64,000 nucleotides of DNA from Promicromonospora sukumoe (lineage in GTDB: Bacteria > Actinomycetota > Actinomycetes > Actinomycetales > Cellulomonadaceae): assembly GCF_014137995.1 (NCBI RefSeq), contig NZ_JACGWV010000001.1, positions 806,001 through 870,000 on the forward strand, given 5' to 3'. Positions 8,323-16,604 of this stretch are shown here, one piece after another (position 1 is the first letter of the stretch; each line of letters opens with the position of its first letter). The notes beneath the pieces were generated by a model. It was not told the DNA's origin. It was given only the letters and a program-made list of their open reading frames with translations, and did not search any database. Both the position numbers and the translations under genes were made by a program.

Positions 8323-8328
8323 TACTGT
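8323..8328 (+). promoter_or_regulatory. -10-like hexamer, leaderless start
   Basis: TACTGT lies exactly 6 nt before the ATG at 8335, so transcription should begin at the start codon. There is no ribosome-binding site. Confidence 0.5.
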
Positions 8329-8334
8329 GGCGGC

Positions 8335-9132
8335 ATGCACCTGCACACCGCTGACGGCGTCCGGCTCGACCTCACCGAGCAGGGCCCCGCCGACGGCAGA
8401 CCGGTCGTGCTGCTCGCGGGGTTCAAGGCGGCGGCCACGTCCTGGCGCTTCCAGGTCCCCGCGCTCGCGGGAGCCGGCTACCGCGTGCTCGCCGTCGACC
8501 TGCCGGGACACGGCGCCACCGAGCCGATGGCGCCCGGCGCCACGATGCGGCGGCGGGCCCGCGACGTCGGCTCTGTGCTGGAGCAGCTCGACCTGCGCGA
8601 CGCGACCCTGGTGGGCGGGTCGATGGGCGGCAACACGGTGTGGGCGTACGTGGACGAGCACGGCACGGACCGCCTGCGCAGCGTCGTGATCGTGGACCAG
8701 ACGCCGAAGATGCTCAACACCGCCGACTGGCCGTACGGGTACTACGGCTACGACGAGTCCAACCACGACACCTACTTCGCCGAGGGTCCGCCGCCCACCG
8801 GGCACGGTCGCTCGGTGTGGCTCCGCGGGATGCGCACCGTCCGCCTGCTGCGGGCGATGAGCGGCGGTTCGCGCACCATCACCGACCCCGAGCTGGAGAT
8901 CCTGGCGGACCACGCCCAGGCCGACTGGCGGCCGGTGATCGCCCGGTGCGACGTGCCCGCCCTGTTCGTGGCGGGCGCCGAGAGCGAGCTCTGGCCCTCC
9001 GGCCACGCGGCCGCGGCGGCCCGGCTCGCGCCCCGCGGCACGGCGGCGGTCATCGCGAAGGACGGACATGCCGCCAACATCGAGCAGCCCGCGGCCTTCA
9101 ACAGGGGGTTGCTGGAGTTCCTGGCGGGGTAG
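8335..9132 (+). CDS. Alpha/beta-fold hydrolase
   Basis: 265 residues of canonical alpha/beta hydrolase. The nucleophile elbow is GGSMGG with S96, the DLPGHGATEP loop follows strand 4, and the catalytic His lies in KDGHAANIEQP near residue 244. There is a plausible acid in AGAESELW near residue 218, Glu where Asp is more common. There is no signal peptide. The substrate is unknown; sequences like this include esterases and haloalkane-dehalogenase-like enzymes. It is divergent from the 6653-8251 gene. Confidence 0.85.
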   Translation: MHLHTADGVRLDLTEQGPADGRPVVLLAGFKAAATSWRFQVPALAGAGYRVLAVDLPGHGATEPMAPGATMRRRARDVGSVLEQLDLRDATLVGGSMGGNTVWAYVDEHGTDRLRSVVIVDQTPKMLNTADWPYGYYGYDESNHDTYFAEGPPPTGHGRSVWLRGMRTVRLLRAMSGGSRTITDPELEILADHAQADWRPVIARCDVPALFVAGAESELWPSGHAAAAARLAPRGTAAVIAKDGHAANIEQPAAFNRGLLEFLAG

Positions 9133-9156
9133 GCGCCGGCCACCGGAACAGCCCGG

Positions 9157-9678
9157 TCAGGGGATCAGCCGGTCCGCGATCTCCAGGGTGTCCTCCATGA
9201 AGTGCCCGTCGTCGCGCACCACGAGCGTGCCGCCGAGCCGGTCGAACATCGCGCGGCCCTGCTCCGCGTCGCAGCCGAACTCGTCCGTCACCGAGTTGAC
9301 GAACACCAGGTCCCGGGCGTGCGCGCGGATCGCGTCCCAGTCGTAGGAGTCCTGCAGCACCGGCTCCGGGCCGGGGTTCGGGTTGGTCGAGTAGCCGCCC
9401 ACCAGCACGGCCTGCGCCACGGTGACGTCGAGGTGCTCCAGGAGCGCGAGCAGCAGGGCCGCCCCGCCGGAGTGCCCCACGAGCACGGTGTCCTCGTCGA
9501 ACGTGTGCGCGGCGAGCACCGTGGGCAGGAACGTCGCGACCGGCTCGACGTTGGTGCCGGGGTGGTGCGGCGTCTCGACGTCGTACCCGCGCTCCCGAAG
9601 CCGGCCCGCTAGCCACGGGTACCAGATCCACGCCGGCTCGGCGTTGGTCCCGTGGAAGATGATCGCCCTGCGCCCCAT
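9157..9678 (-). CDS. RBBP9/YdeN-family serine hydrolase
   Basis: 173 residues. The fold begins AIIFHGTNAEPAWIWYPWL, the nucleophile is in VGHSGGAALL (serine near residue 70), and the C-terminal His is in DDGHFMED near residue 159. This matches the small RBBP9/YdeN hydrolases, whose natural substrates are mostly unknown. It is convergent with the hydrolase ending at 9132. It lies 39 bp downstream of the GNAT gene on the same strand, so the two could be one transcript. Confidence 0.85.
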   Translation of the reverse strand: MGRRAIIFHGTNAEPAWIWYPWLAGRLRERGYDVETPHHPGTNVEPVATFLPTVLAAHTFDEDTVLVGHSGGAALLLALLEHLDVTVAQAVLVGGYSTNPNPGPEPVLQDSYDWDAIRAHARDLVFVNSVTDEFGCDAEQGRAMFDRLGGTLVVRDDGHFMEDTLEIADRLIP

Positions 9679-9717
9679 CAGTGCTCCTTCGTCGCGGGAA
9701 CGTCCGTCGCGCGAACG

Positions 9718-10674
9718 TTACGTTGCCGGAACGGACGGGGGTGTCCGTTCGGGCGACGTCGTCCGGTCGATCGCGAGGTTGACCTGGTCCAGCACCGGCT
9801 CGAAGCCGATCGCCGCGTACACCCGGTTCGACACCGGGTTGTCCTGGTCCGTGTAGAGGCAGACGCGGTGCCCGGCGTCGAGCACGCGCTGCGCGACGTC
9901 GGCCACCAGCGCCCGGGCGTAGCCGCGCCCGCGGTGCTGCGGCGGCGTGTAGACGGGCCCGATCCGCACCACCCCGAACGACGGCGGGCGCGCGCCGGTC
10001 AGCTGCACCACCTCGCCGCCGTCCTCCCAGAGCCACACGCCGCCCTCCTCGATCCAGCGCTGCGCGCCCGCGATCCGCAGCGGCTCCACGCCCTCCTCGG
10101 GCGTGCGGCCGGACTGGGCGTCGGCCTCCGTGTGGAACACGTCGAACCAAGCGCTCACGACCCGGAGGTCGGCGAGCGTGGCCTGCCGGGCCCTGCCCGA
10201 CGGCGGCGGGTCGGGCCGCACGATCCGCGTCGCCTCCCAGAGGCACTCGGGGCGGTCCTCGCGGACGGTCCCGCCGGTCGCGCGCAGCACCTCGTCGGTG
10301 AACGCCCGGACGGCGCCAAGGGGACCGTTCGCCGAGGTCAGCGGGGTGTCGCCCGACCGTGCGGTGCGGTCCAGGGCGGCGCGGGCGAGCAGCCGCGCGG
10401 CGTCCTCGGGCAGGTCGGGCACCCACACGGTGTGCGGCGGGTGCGGCATCGTCCGCATCGCGACGGCGACGACGACGCCGACCGGGTCCCGCACGACCGC
10501 CCACCACAGCGGGTGCTCGGGGCGCGGACCGCCCGGGGAGAACGACTTCGCGGTGTGGTGCGTCACCGACGCGACGACGCTCCAGACCACCGGCTCGGCG
10601 GCCAGCAGGTCGCCCGCGACGTCCAGGACGGCCGCCGGGTCATCGAACAGCTCGACGCTGTAGTCGCTGGTCAC
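9718..10674 (-). CDS. GNAT-family N-acetyltransferase (two-lobed)
   Basis: 318 residues. The C-terminal half carries the acetyl-CoA loop: IGPVYTPPQHRGRGYARALV, with R/Q-x-x-G-x-G/A as HRGRGYA, then SNRVYAAIGFEP near the end. The N-terminal half is a degenerate second GNAT lobe, as in predicted FR47-like acyltransferases. The start is taken at the GTG at 10672-10674; an ATG at 10713 would add 13 residues of poor quality. The substrate is unknown. Confidence 0.8.
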   Translation of the reverse strand: MTSDYSVELFDDPAAVLDVAGDLLAAEPVVWSVVASVTHHTAKSFSPGGPRPEHPLWWAVVRDPVGVVVAVAMRTMPHPPHTVWVPDLPEDAARLLARAALDRTARSGDTPLTSANGPLGAVRAFTDEVLRATGGTVREDRPECLWEATRIVRPDPPPSGRARQATLADLRVVSAWFDVFHTEADAQSGRTPEEGVEPLRIAGAQRWIEEGGVWLWEDGGEVVQLTGARPPSFGVVRIGPVYTPPQHRGRGYARALVADVAQRVLDAGHRVCLYTDQDNPVSNRVYAAIGFEPVLDQVNLAIDRTTSPERTPPSVPAT

Positions 10675-10745
10675 CAGGAGATCCTGGCACGCACCCCGCC
10701 CCGGATCGAGCACATAACGGCTGGGCGGGTGCGGAGCCGATCAGA

Positions 10746-10811
10746 GTGGTCGGCAGAAGGTCAGGTGGTCGGTAGTCCGAGGTGCCGACCACCTGACATT
10801 CTGCCGACCAC
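10746..10811. repeat. Long imperfect palindrome (29-bp arms, 8-nt loop)
   Basis: Arms 10746-10774 and 10783-10811 are inverted copies with two mismatches. The left arm opens GTGGTCGGCAGAA. It lies between two same-strand GNAT genes, 71 bp upstream of the start of one and downstream of the stop of the other. It has no T-tract. It may be a rho-independent terminator of the actinobacterial type or a dispersed palindromic element. Confidence 0.8.
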
Positions 10812-10852
10812 CCGAACTGCCGACCGCGCCGCCCCGCGCAGCCAGCCAGCAC

Positions 10853-11341
10853 TCACCGCACCAGCCGGACCTCCAGCAGGTCCGTGTCCGGGTCGGTCGC
10901 CGTGACGCCGTCGGGCAGGAAGCCGGCGCGCTGCAGGAACTTGCGCGCCCGCGGGTTGGACGCGAACGTCCACACCTGGGCCGACGTGCCGGGCGGCAGG
11001 ATGTTCTCGAGCAGCGCGTGCCCCACGTTGGTGCCGTGGAACTCCGGGTCGACGTACAGCTCGTGCAGCTCGATCGGCTTCGCGGGCGGTTGACCGAGGT
11101 GCGGACCGGACGGGTTCTTCATCGCGAAGCCGACGATCTTGTCGCCCACCTCGGCGACGAGCGCCTTGTTGCCGGCGGCGAGGATGCGCATCCAGCCCTC
11201 GGTACGGGTACCGAGGGTCTCGGTCTTCCAGTGCTCGGGCGGCAGCAGGTCCTCGAACATGGCGCGCCGGGTGGTCCAGTGCACGGCGGCGATGCCGACG
11301 GCGTCGTCGGGGGTCGAGGCGCGGACGTGGAAGTCAGACAT
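10853..11341 (-). CDS. GNAT-family N-acetyltransferase
   Basis: 162 residues of single-domain GNAT. Residues 1-40 form the substrate lobe (WTTRRAMFEDLLPPEHW). LHELYVDPEFHGTNVGHALL near residue 92 is the acetyl-CoA binding motif, in which Gly-x-x-x-Gly replaces the more usual RGxGxG. NPRARKFLQRAGF completes the fold. It is paralogous to the next gene upstream (11361-11855), with which it shares the LPPE.W, NPRAR and L.EVR.VR patterns, so a tandem duplication is likely. Confidence 0.85.
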   Translation of the reverse strand: MSDFHVRASTPDDAVGIAAVHWTTRRAMFEDLLPPEHWKTETLGTRTEGWMRILAAGNKALVAEVGDKIVGFAMKNPSGPHLGQPPAKPIELHELYVDPEFHGTNVGHALLENILPPGTSAQVWTFASNPRARKFLQRAGFLPDGVTATDPDTDLLEVRLVR

Positions 11342-11360
11342 GAGGGGAACGGTAACCCGA

Positions 11361-11855
11361 CTACCTGACCATCCTGACCTCTGCCAGGTCGGCGGTACTC
11401 GTGTCGACCACGCGCGCGCCCTCCATGACGAAGCCGTTGCGCTCGTAGAAGCGGCGCGCCCGCGGGTTGTCCTCCGCGACCCAGAGCTGGGCCGGGGTCC
11501 CGGGCGGCACCACGGCGTCCAGGAGCGCCTGGCCGACGCCGGCCCCGTGGTACGCCGCCAGGACGTACAGCAGGTAGAGCTGCCGGTCGCGGACGGGCAG
11601 CACGTCCTCCTGCTCGACGGCCTCGCCGGCCATCGCGATGCCGACCACCTCGCCGTCGGCGTCGGCGACGACGGGCGCCGCGCCGTTCGACAGCCACCGC
11701 TCCCACGTCGCGGTGCGGCGCTCGAGCGTGGCCGTGGCCCAGAACTCCGGCGGGAGGATGGCCCCGTAGGTCGAGACCCAGGTTGTGTGGTGCACCTGGG
11801 CGACCGCGGCGGCGTCGGACAGCGTGGCTGTGCGCAAGATCACGACGCGAAACAT
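11361..11855 (-). CDS. GNAT-family N-acetyltransferase (tandem paralogue)
   Basis: 164 residues. It has the same architecture and many of the same motifs as its neighbour at 10853-11341: ILPPEFW, LYLLYVLAAYHGAGVGQALL and NPRARRFYERNGF. HGAGVGQ is the acetyl-CoA pyrophosphate loop. The two genes are 19 bp apart and co-directional. The start is the ATG at 11853-11855. A GTG (VVILRT) two codons further in is an alternative. The acetylated substrate is unknown. Confidence 0.85.
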   Translation of the reverse strand: MFRVVILRTATLSDAAAVAQVHHTTWVSTYGAILPPEFWATATLERRTATWERWLSNGAAPVVADADGEVVGIAMAGEAVEQEDVLPVRDRQLYLLYVLAAYHGAGVGQALLDAVVPPGTPAQLWVAEDNPRARRFYERNGFVMEGARVVDTSTADLAEVRMVR

Positions 11856-11920
11856 ACTCCGGCGCCGGGGTGTCCGGATACACGCCCCCGTCCGGGGCAT
11901 CGGCCCTGGTCGGAGAGCGA

Positions 11921-12328
11921 TCAGCCCTGGTGCAGCGTCCCGACCAGGCACTCCTCGACGCCGGCGGCCGACAGCAGCCGCGATGGCACCGTCCCGAGCC
12001 AGCCGACGGCTTCGTACGCGGGCACGAGCCGCACGTCCTTGACCACGAACTCGGCGCCGCCGCGCGTCAGGCGAACGGTCCCGGCGCTCATCGTGTTGCG
12101 GGCCCAGTCGGTGCCCGAGCCCCACGGCAGCGGCAGCACCGCCAGGATGTCCTGCTCGGGCCGGGCCGCGAACGCGACCAGCGGGGTGCGGTACTCGACG
12201 CCGGACCGGCGCCCCACGTGGTGCAGCACCACCCACGGCGGCACGTACCCGGCGACCCGGACGACCCACGGGTTGAGGACCTTCGCTGCCTGGACGACGA
12301 ACTCTGGTGCGGCCATGGCTCCCATCAT
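11921..12328 (-). CDS. Deazaflavin (F420)-dependent nitroreductase family protein
   Basis: 135 residues, the usual size of the Ddn/FDOR-A group of split beta-barrel flavin/deazaflavin oxidoreductases. Diagnostic stretches are VLHHVGRRSGVEYRTPLV near residue 34 and the WxxN segment TDWARNTMSAG near residue 74. Family members use F420H2 to reduce quinones, nitroaromatics and similar compounds. It lies 62 bp from the end of an ABC importer proposed to carry F420-0, which supports an F420 role. ATGs at 12328, 12325 and 12316 are all possible starts. Confidence 0.85.
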   Translation of the reverse strand: MMGAMAAPEFVVQAAKVLNPWVVRVAGYVPPWVVLHHVGRRSGVEYRTPLVAFAARPEQDILAVLPLPWGSGTDWARNTMSAGTVRLTRGGAEFVVKDVRLVPAYEAVGWLGTVPSRLLSAAGVEECLVGTLHQG

Positions 12329-12390
12329 GGAACAGGTCGGCCCATCCGTCAGCCCAGGGCGGGCATCTTTTTCGAGCCGGCCCCAGGAGC

Positions 12391-13245
12391 TCAGCCGCGC
12401 TCGAAGGAGAGCACCGGCCGCCCCGTGCGGGGATGGCGCAGCACGTCGACGCGGACGCCGTAGACCGGCTCCAGCACGTCGGGGACGAGCACCTCGCCGA
12501 CGGTGCCCGCCGCGACCACCCGGCCGTGGTCGAGCAGCACCAGGTGGTCGCAGGTCGAGGCGGCCAGGTTCAGGTCGTGCAGGGCGGCGACGACGGTCAC
12601 GCCGTCCGCCGCGAGGTCCCGCAGCACCCGCATGGCGTGCAGCTGGGCGGCGATGTCCAGGTGGTTCGTCGGCTCGTCGAGAAGCAGCAGGCGGGGCTGC
12701 TGCGCCAGGGCCCGGGCCATGTGCACGCGCTGCCGCTCGCCGCCCGACAGGGTGCCGACCTCGCGGTCCGCGAGCTCCTTGGCGCCCGCCGCGTCGAGGG
12801 CCGCGTGCGCTGCCGCGCGGTCGGCGTCGGAGTCGCCGGCCAGCAGCGACCGGTGCGGGATGCGGCCGAGCAGCACGGCGTCCAGCACGGACAGGGGCAG
12901 GTCGGTCGTGGCGTCCTGCTCCACGAGCGCGAGCACGCGGGCGCGCTCGCGGCGGGGGAGCGCGGCAAGGTCGGCGCCGTCGAACGTCGTCGTCGGCGTG
13001 CCCGACGACGACGCCCGTCCTGCCTGCTGCACACCGGCCAGCACCCGCAGCAGGGTCGACTTGCCGGACCCGTTCGGCCCGAGCAGCCCGGTGACGGCGC
13101 CGGCCGGGGCGAGCACCCCGACGTCGTCGAGGATCGCCCGCGAGCCGATCTCCCAGAACACGCCCCGGGCGCCCAACCCCTCTCGCTGAGTGCTGGGTAT
13201 TCGCCCGTCCGGGGCGGTCTTTCGGGGCAGATGTCCAGCACTCAC
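12391..13245 (-). CDS. ABC transporter ATP-binding protein (proposed F420-0 importer)
   Basis: 284 residues. Walker A is GPNGSGKST near residue 55, the Q-loop is LVEQDATT, the signature is LSGGERQRVHMARAL near residue 155, and Walker B is LLLLDEPTNHLD. It is of the FecE/BtuD class. The GTG start overlaps the permease stop (GTGA), so the two are translationally coupled. With the permease and the lipoprotein it forms a three-gene cassette. Its binding protein resembles the actinobacterial family proposed to bind F420-0 (TIGR03868/TIGR03869/TIGR03873 set). Haem, B12 or siderophore are alternative cargoes. Confidence 0.85.
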   Translation of the reverse strand: MSAGHLPRKTAPDGRIPSTQREGLGARGVFWEIGSRAILDDVGVLAPAGAVTGLLGPNGSGKSTLLRVLAGVQQAGRASSSGTPTTTFDGADLAALPRRERARVLALVEQDATTDLPLSVLDAVLLGRIPHRSLLAGDSDADRAAAHAALDAAGAKELADREVGTLSGGERQRVHMARALAQQPRLLLLDEPTNHLDIAAQLHAMRVLRDLAADGVTVVAALHDLNLAASTCDHLVLLDHGRVVAAGTVGEVLVPDVLEPVYGVRVDVLRHPRTGRPVLSFERG

Positions 13246-14336
13246 CGGTGGTTTCCCTTCCAGAGGAGGAACGCGAACACCGGCGCGCCGATCGCCGCCG
13301 TCACGATGCCGACCGGCAGCTCGCGCGGCTCGAACACGGTGCGGGCCAGGGTGTCGGCCCAGACCAGGAACGACGCGCCGGCCAGCGCGGACAGCGGCAG
13401 CAGCAGCCGGTGCCGCGCACCCGTGAACAGCCGCACCGCGTGCGGCAGGATCAGCCCGACGAAGCCGATGGACCCGCTCTGCGACACGAGTGCCCCGGTC
13501 AGCAGGGCGACGCCGATCAGCAGGACCCACCGGGCCCGGTTGACGGGAACGCCCAGGGCGGCGGCCGCGGTGTCGCCGAACGTGAACGCGTCCAGCACGG
13601 ACCCGGTCAGCGCCAGCAGCGTGCCCAGCACGAGGACGGCGCCGCCCGTGATCGCCACGGAGGTCCACGTCGCCGACGCGACCGAGCCCATCAGCCACGA
13701 CAGCACCTCGCGGAACGCGTCGCCCTTCGCCGACCAGAAGATGACGAACGAGACCGCCGCCGCGCAGAGCTGGCTGATCGCGAGCCCGGCCAGGACCGTG
13801 CGGGTGGGCGTGATGGTGCCGAGCGCCCCGGCCAGGGTGAGCGCCAGGGCGAGCGCCCCGACCGCACCGGCGAACGCGGCGACCGGCAGCAGCAGCGGCA
13901 CGCCCGCGAGCAGCACCAGGACGGCGCCCAGCGACGCGCCCGACGACAGCCCGAGCAGGTACGGGTCGGCGAGCGGGTTGCGCGTGAGCGACTGCATCAC
14001 CGCCCCGCAGACCGCCAGGCCCGCGCCGACGGCCGCCGCCGTCAGGATGCGGGGCATCCGGAGCTGCCACACCATGCCGTCGCGCAGCGCGGACAGCGGC
14101 TCCAGGCCGAGCAGCCCCCCGAGACCGAGGTGGTTCGCCAGCGAGCGACCGACCTCGGACAGGGCCAGGTCCGCCGGCCCGATCGTCACCGCGACGCCGA
14201 CGCTCAGCACGAGGACCAGCGCCGCGGCGGGCAGGGCGAGGGCCGGTCTCGACAGGCTCGACCCGCGGGGTGTGCGGCTCGACCCGCGCGGTGTCCGGCT
14301 CGACCCGCGGACGGCGGTGCTCCGGGCCGTGCTCAC
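13242..14336 (-). CDS. FecCD-family ABC permease (proposed F420-0 importer)
   Basis: 364 residues with about nine to ten membrane helices. The BtuC/FecCD hallmarks are LTRNPLADPYLLGLSSGAS near residue 119 and GSIGFVGLILPHAVRLF near residue 279. The N-terminus, about residues 7-27, is made of a repeated Gly-Ser-Ser-Arg-Thr-Pro-Arg unit encoded by three 21-bp DNA repeats (14255-14317). This is an unusual cytosolic tail that a downstream start would remove. It overlaps the lipoprotein gene by 4 bp and the ATPase gene by 4 bp. Confidence 0.85.
   Translation of the reverse strand: MSTARSTAVRGSSRTPRGSSRTPRGSSLSRPALALPAAALVLVLSVGVAVTIGPADLALSEVGRSLANHLGLGGLLGLEPLSALRDGMVWQLRMPRILTAAAVGAGLAVCGAVMQSLTRNPLADPYLLGLSSGASLGAVLVLLAGVPLLLPVAAFAGAVGALALALTLAGALGTITPTRTVLAGLAISQLCAAAVSFVIFWSAKGDAFREVLSWLMGSVASATWTSVAITGGAVLVLGTLLALTGSVLDAFTFGDTAAAALGVPVNRARWVLLIGVALLTGALVSQSGSIGFVGLILPHAVRLFTGARHRLLLPLSALAGASFLVWADTLARTVFEPRELPVGIVTAAIGAPVFAFLLWKGNHR
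14255..14317. repeat. Three tandem 21-bp repeats inside permease gene
   Basis: The units begin at 14255, 14276 and 14297, each opening GGCTCGACCCGCG. They encode a seven-residue repeat in the permease N-terminus. The block abuts a dispersed GGTCTCGACAGGCTCGACC element at 14245-14263. Confidence 0.8.
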
Positions 14337-15373
14337 AGCCCGAGGTCGGCCAGCTGGTCCACCACCGAGGCCACGGCGTCGACGTTCCGCACGCCGGCCT
14401 CGGTCGCCGGGAAGGGCACGACGACGTAGCGCTCGTCCTTGACGGCGGACATCTCACGGGTGGCGGGGTTGGCGGCCAGGGCCTCGATCTTCGCGTCGGC
14501 GGGGTTCCACGCGGCGTCGACCAGCACGATCACGTCGGGGTCGGCCTCGACCACGTTCTCCCAGCCGAGCGACGTCCACGTGTCGTGCACGTCGGCCGCG
14601 ACGTTGGTCAGTCCGGCCGCGTCCATGATCATCTGGGGCGCGCCGATGCCCGCGCCGACGTACGGGGTGTCGTCGCCCGAGGACCACCACAGCGCCGTCA
14701 GGCCGCGGTCGTCCGGCTCGATCGCGGCCAGCGCCGCCTGCTGCTCCTCGACCAGCGTGGCCGCGGCGTCCTCGGCGCCGAACAGCGAGCCGACCTCCTC
14801 GATCTCGCCGAACACCGTGTCGAACGTCAGGGGGTCCGGCATGTAGCCGTCCTCCTTGCAGGCGGCGGGGGAGACGTACGTCGCGACGCCGAGCGTGGCG
14901 AGCGTCTCGCGGTCGCCCGCGGTCTCCGCCGTCAGGTTGGACTCCCAGCCCGCGTAGACCAGGTCGGGCTCGAGCTCCAGCGTCGCCTCGGAGCCGGGCG
15001 CCTCGTCGGCGAACGGCTCGTCGACGGCGGGCACGGACTCCAGCGCGTCCGGCACGGGGCCGTCGAGGAACGCCGAGCCGACGATCCTGTCGCCCAGGCC
15101 GAGCGCCAGCAGCATCTCCGTCGTCGACGACTTGATGGTCACCACCCGCTCGGGCGGCGCCGCGACCGTGGTCTCGAAGCCGCAGTTGTCGAGGGTGACG
15201 GGTGCGCCCGCCGACGCAGGGGCCGCGGCGTCGGCGTCGGACGCCCCGGCCGAGCAGGCGGCGAGGGCGAGGACCGCCGCGGCGGCGACGGTGGGCAGGA
15301 CGACGGCCCGTGCGGACATGCGGGACGGACGGGACACGCGGGGCGTGCTGGCAGGACGGACGCGGGGAATCAC
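14333..15373 (-). CDS. ABC substrate-binding lipoprotein (proposed F420-0 binding)
   Basis: 346 residues. There is an Arg-rich n-region, a hydrophobic core and a lipobox LAAC with C40 as lipidation site, followed by a class III (BtuF-like) binding fold. Motifs such as DNCGFETTV, PERVVTIKSSTTEMLLALG and DRIVGSAFLDGPVP resemble the actinobacterial family proposed to bind F420-0 (TIGR03868). That family is defined from a periplasmic protein, permease and ATPase cassette in actinobacteria rich in F420 enzymes. The start is the GTG at 15371-15373 with GGAG about 9 nt upstream. The substrate assignment is an inference, strengthened by the adjacent F420-dependent enzyme gene. Confidence 0.7.
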   Translation of the reverse strand: MIPRVRPASTPRVSRPSRMSARAVVLPTVAAAAVLALAACSAGASDADAAAPASAGAPVTLDNCGFETTVAAPPERVVTIKSSTTEMLLALGLGDRIVGSAFLDGPVPDALESVPAVDEPFADEAPGSEATLELEPDLVYAGWESNLTAETAGDRETLATLGVATYVSPAACKEDGYMPDPLTFDTVFGEIEEVGSLFGAEDAAATLVEEQQAALAAIEPDDRGLTALWWSSGDDTPYVGAGIGAPQMIMDAAGLTNVAADVHDTWTSLGWENVVEADPDVIVLVDAAWNPADAKIEALAANPATREMSAVKDERYVVVPFPATEAGVRNVDAVASVVDQLADLGL

Positions 15374-15677
15374 GCGGAGGCTCCAAGGGTCGACGAACAG
15401 CCCACGACATGAGTGCCATGGGTGAACAGCGACGCGCCATCTCGCGTCCGGGCGGGAAGCGGCTCACGATGAGAGCCGCATCGGCGGGCCAAAGCGTGGC
15501 CCGCGACCCGGCCGCCACATTACACCGGCCGATCTGCGCGTTCCGGGCGCTTTCGCTCTCGGCGTCGAACCGCCGTCGGCCGCCCCACCCGGCCCCTCAC
15601 CCGGCCCGACGGCGTCCTCACCGCGTCCGTACCGCGGACGGACCCGGACCACCCCGCGGCCGGGCCGCCGCCGAGGT
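15374..15677. other. Divergent intergenic region, no gene seen
   Basis: About 300 bp between the lipoprotein gene (minus) and the SDR gene (plus). I looked for a cobalamin riboswitch because of the BtuF-like transporter and found no B12 box. There is a GGGCCACGC-TTTGGCCC-type inverted repeat near 15490-15510. No ORF with coding character is present. Confidence 0.5.
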
Positions 15678-15683
15678 TAGGGT
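15678..15683 (+). promoter_or_regulatory. -10-like hexamer, leaderless start of SDR gene
   Basis: TAGGGT lies exactly 6 nt before the ATG at 15690, with no ribosome-binding site. Confidence 0.5.
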
Positions 15684-15689
15684 GCCGAC

Positions 15690-16493
15690 ATGAGCGACAG
15701 CACCGCCCCGCAGGCCGGCCCCGAGACCACCACGACCCGACGCGCCCTGGTGACCGGTGCGTCGTCGGGCATCGGCGCCGCGACCGCGCGCCGGCTGCGC
15801 GCCGACGGCTGGGACGTCGTCGCCGCCGCGCGCCGCGCCGACCGCCTGGAGGCGCTCGCGGCGGAGACCGGCTGCGAGGTCTACGCCGTCGACCTGACCG
15901 ACGACGCCGCCGTCGCGGGCCTCGCGGAGCACCTCGCCGCGACCGGTGGGCTCGACGCCGTGGTGAACAACGCGGGCGGCGCGCTCGGGCTGGACCGCGT
16001 GGAGTCCGCCGACATCGACGGCTGGCGCCAGATGTACGAGATCAACGTGCTCGGCACCCTGCGCGTGACCAAGGCCGTGCTGCCGCTGCTGCGCGCGGCG
16101 GGCGCCGCCAAGGGCGTGGCCGACGTCGTGAACGTGACCTCGACCGCCGCCCAGGGCGCGTACGAGGGCGGCGCCGGGTACACCGGCGCCAAGCACGCCG
16201 AGCACATGCTGTCGCAGACGCTGCGCTGGGAGATCGCGGGCGAGCCGGTGCGCGTCATCGAGGTGGCCCCCGGCGCCGTCGCGACCGAGGAGTTCTCGCT
16301 GGTCCGGTTCGGCGGCGACGCCGCGAAGGCCGCCGCGGTCTACGAGGGCTACACACCCCTGGTCGCCGACGACATCGCGGAGACCATCGCCTGGACCCTG
16401 TCCCGCCCCGACCACGTCAACATCGACCTCGTGACCGTGCGGCCGCGGGCGCAGGCGCACAACTCGAAGATCGTGCGCAACACCGGGATCTGA
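15690..16493 (+). CDS. Short-chain dehydrogenase/reductase, YdfG-like
   Basis: 267 residues of classical SDR. The cofactor motif is TGASSGIG at residues 22-29, NNAG is at 92-95, and the catalytic set is S150, Y163 and K167 (YTGAK). R48 in AAARRADR after strand 2 favours NADP. Length and the PGAVATEEFSLVRF segment match the YdfG group of serine/3-hydroxy acid dehydrogenases, but the substrate is uncertain. It is a stand-alone gene with a probable leaderless promoter. Confidence 0.88.
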   Translation: MSDSTAPQAGPETTTTRRALVTGASSGIGAATARRLRADGWDVVAAARRADRLEALAAETGCEVYAVDLTDDAAVAGLAEHLAATGGLDAVVNNAGGALGLDRVESADIDGWRQMYEINVLGTLRVTKAVLPLLRAAGAAKGVADVVNVTSTAAQGAYEGGAGYTGAKHAEHMLSQTLRWEIAGEPVRVIEVAPGAVATEEFSLVRFGGDAAKAAAVYEGYTPLVADDIAETIAWTLSRPDHVNIDLVTVRPRAQAHNSKIVRNTGI

Positions 16494-16592
16494 GCGCCGC
16501 GCCGCGCGCGGCGCAGCACCCGTCGCGGGCGGTCAGTTCTTACGAGATCGTCATGTTTCGCGCCACGGCTCGGTCACCACAGGAACCCGTGC

Positions 16593-16598
16593 CAGGCT
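16593..16598 (+). promoter_or_regulatory. -10-like hexamer, leaderless start
   Basis: CAGGCT lies exactly 6 nt before the ATG at 16605; compare TAGGCT in front of smc and ffh. Confidence 0.4.
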
Positions 16599-16604
16599 GG
16601 GCAC

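Noticed and set aside
15374..15689. Cobalamin riboswitch upstream of the BtuF-like lipoprotein
   Set aside because: I looked for the B12 box and its supporting helices and did not find them.
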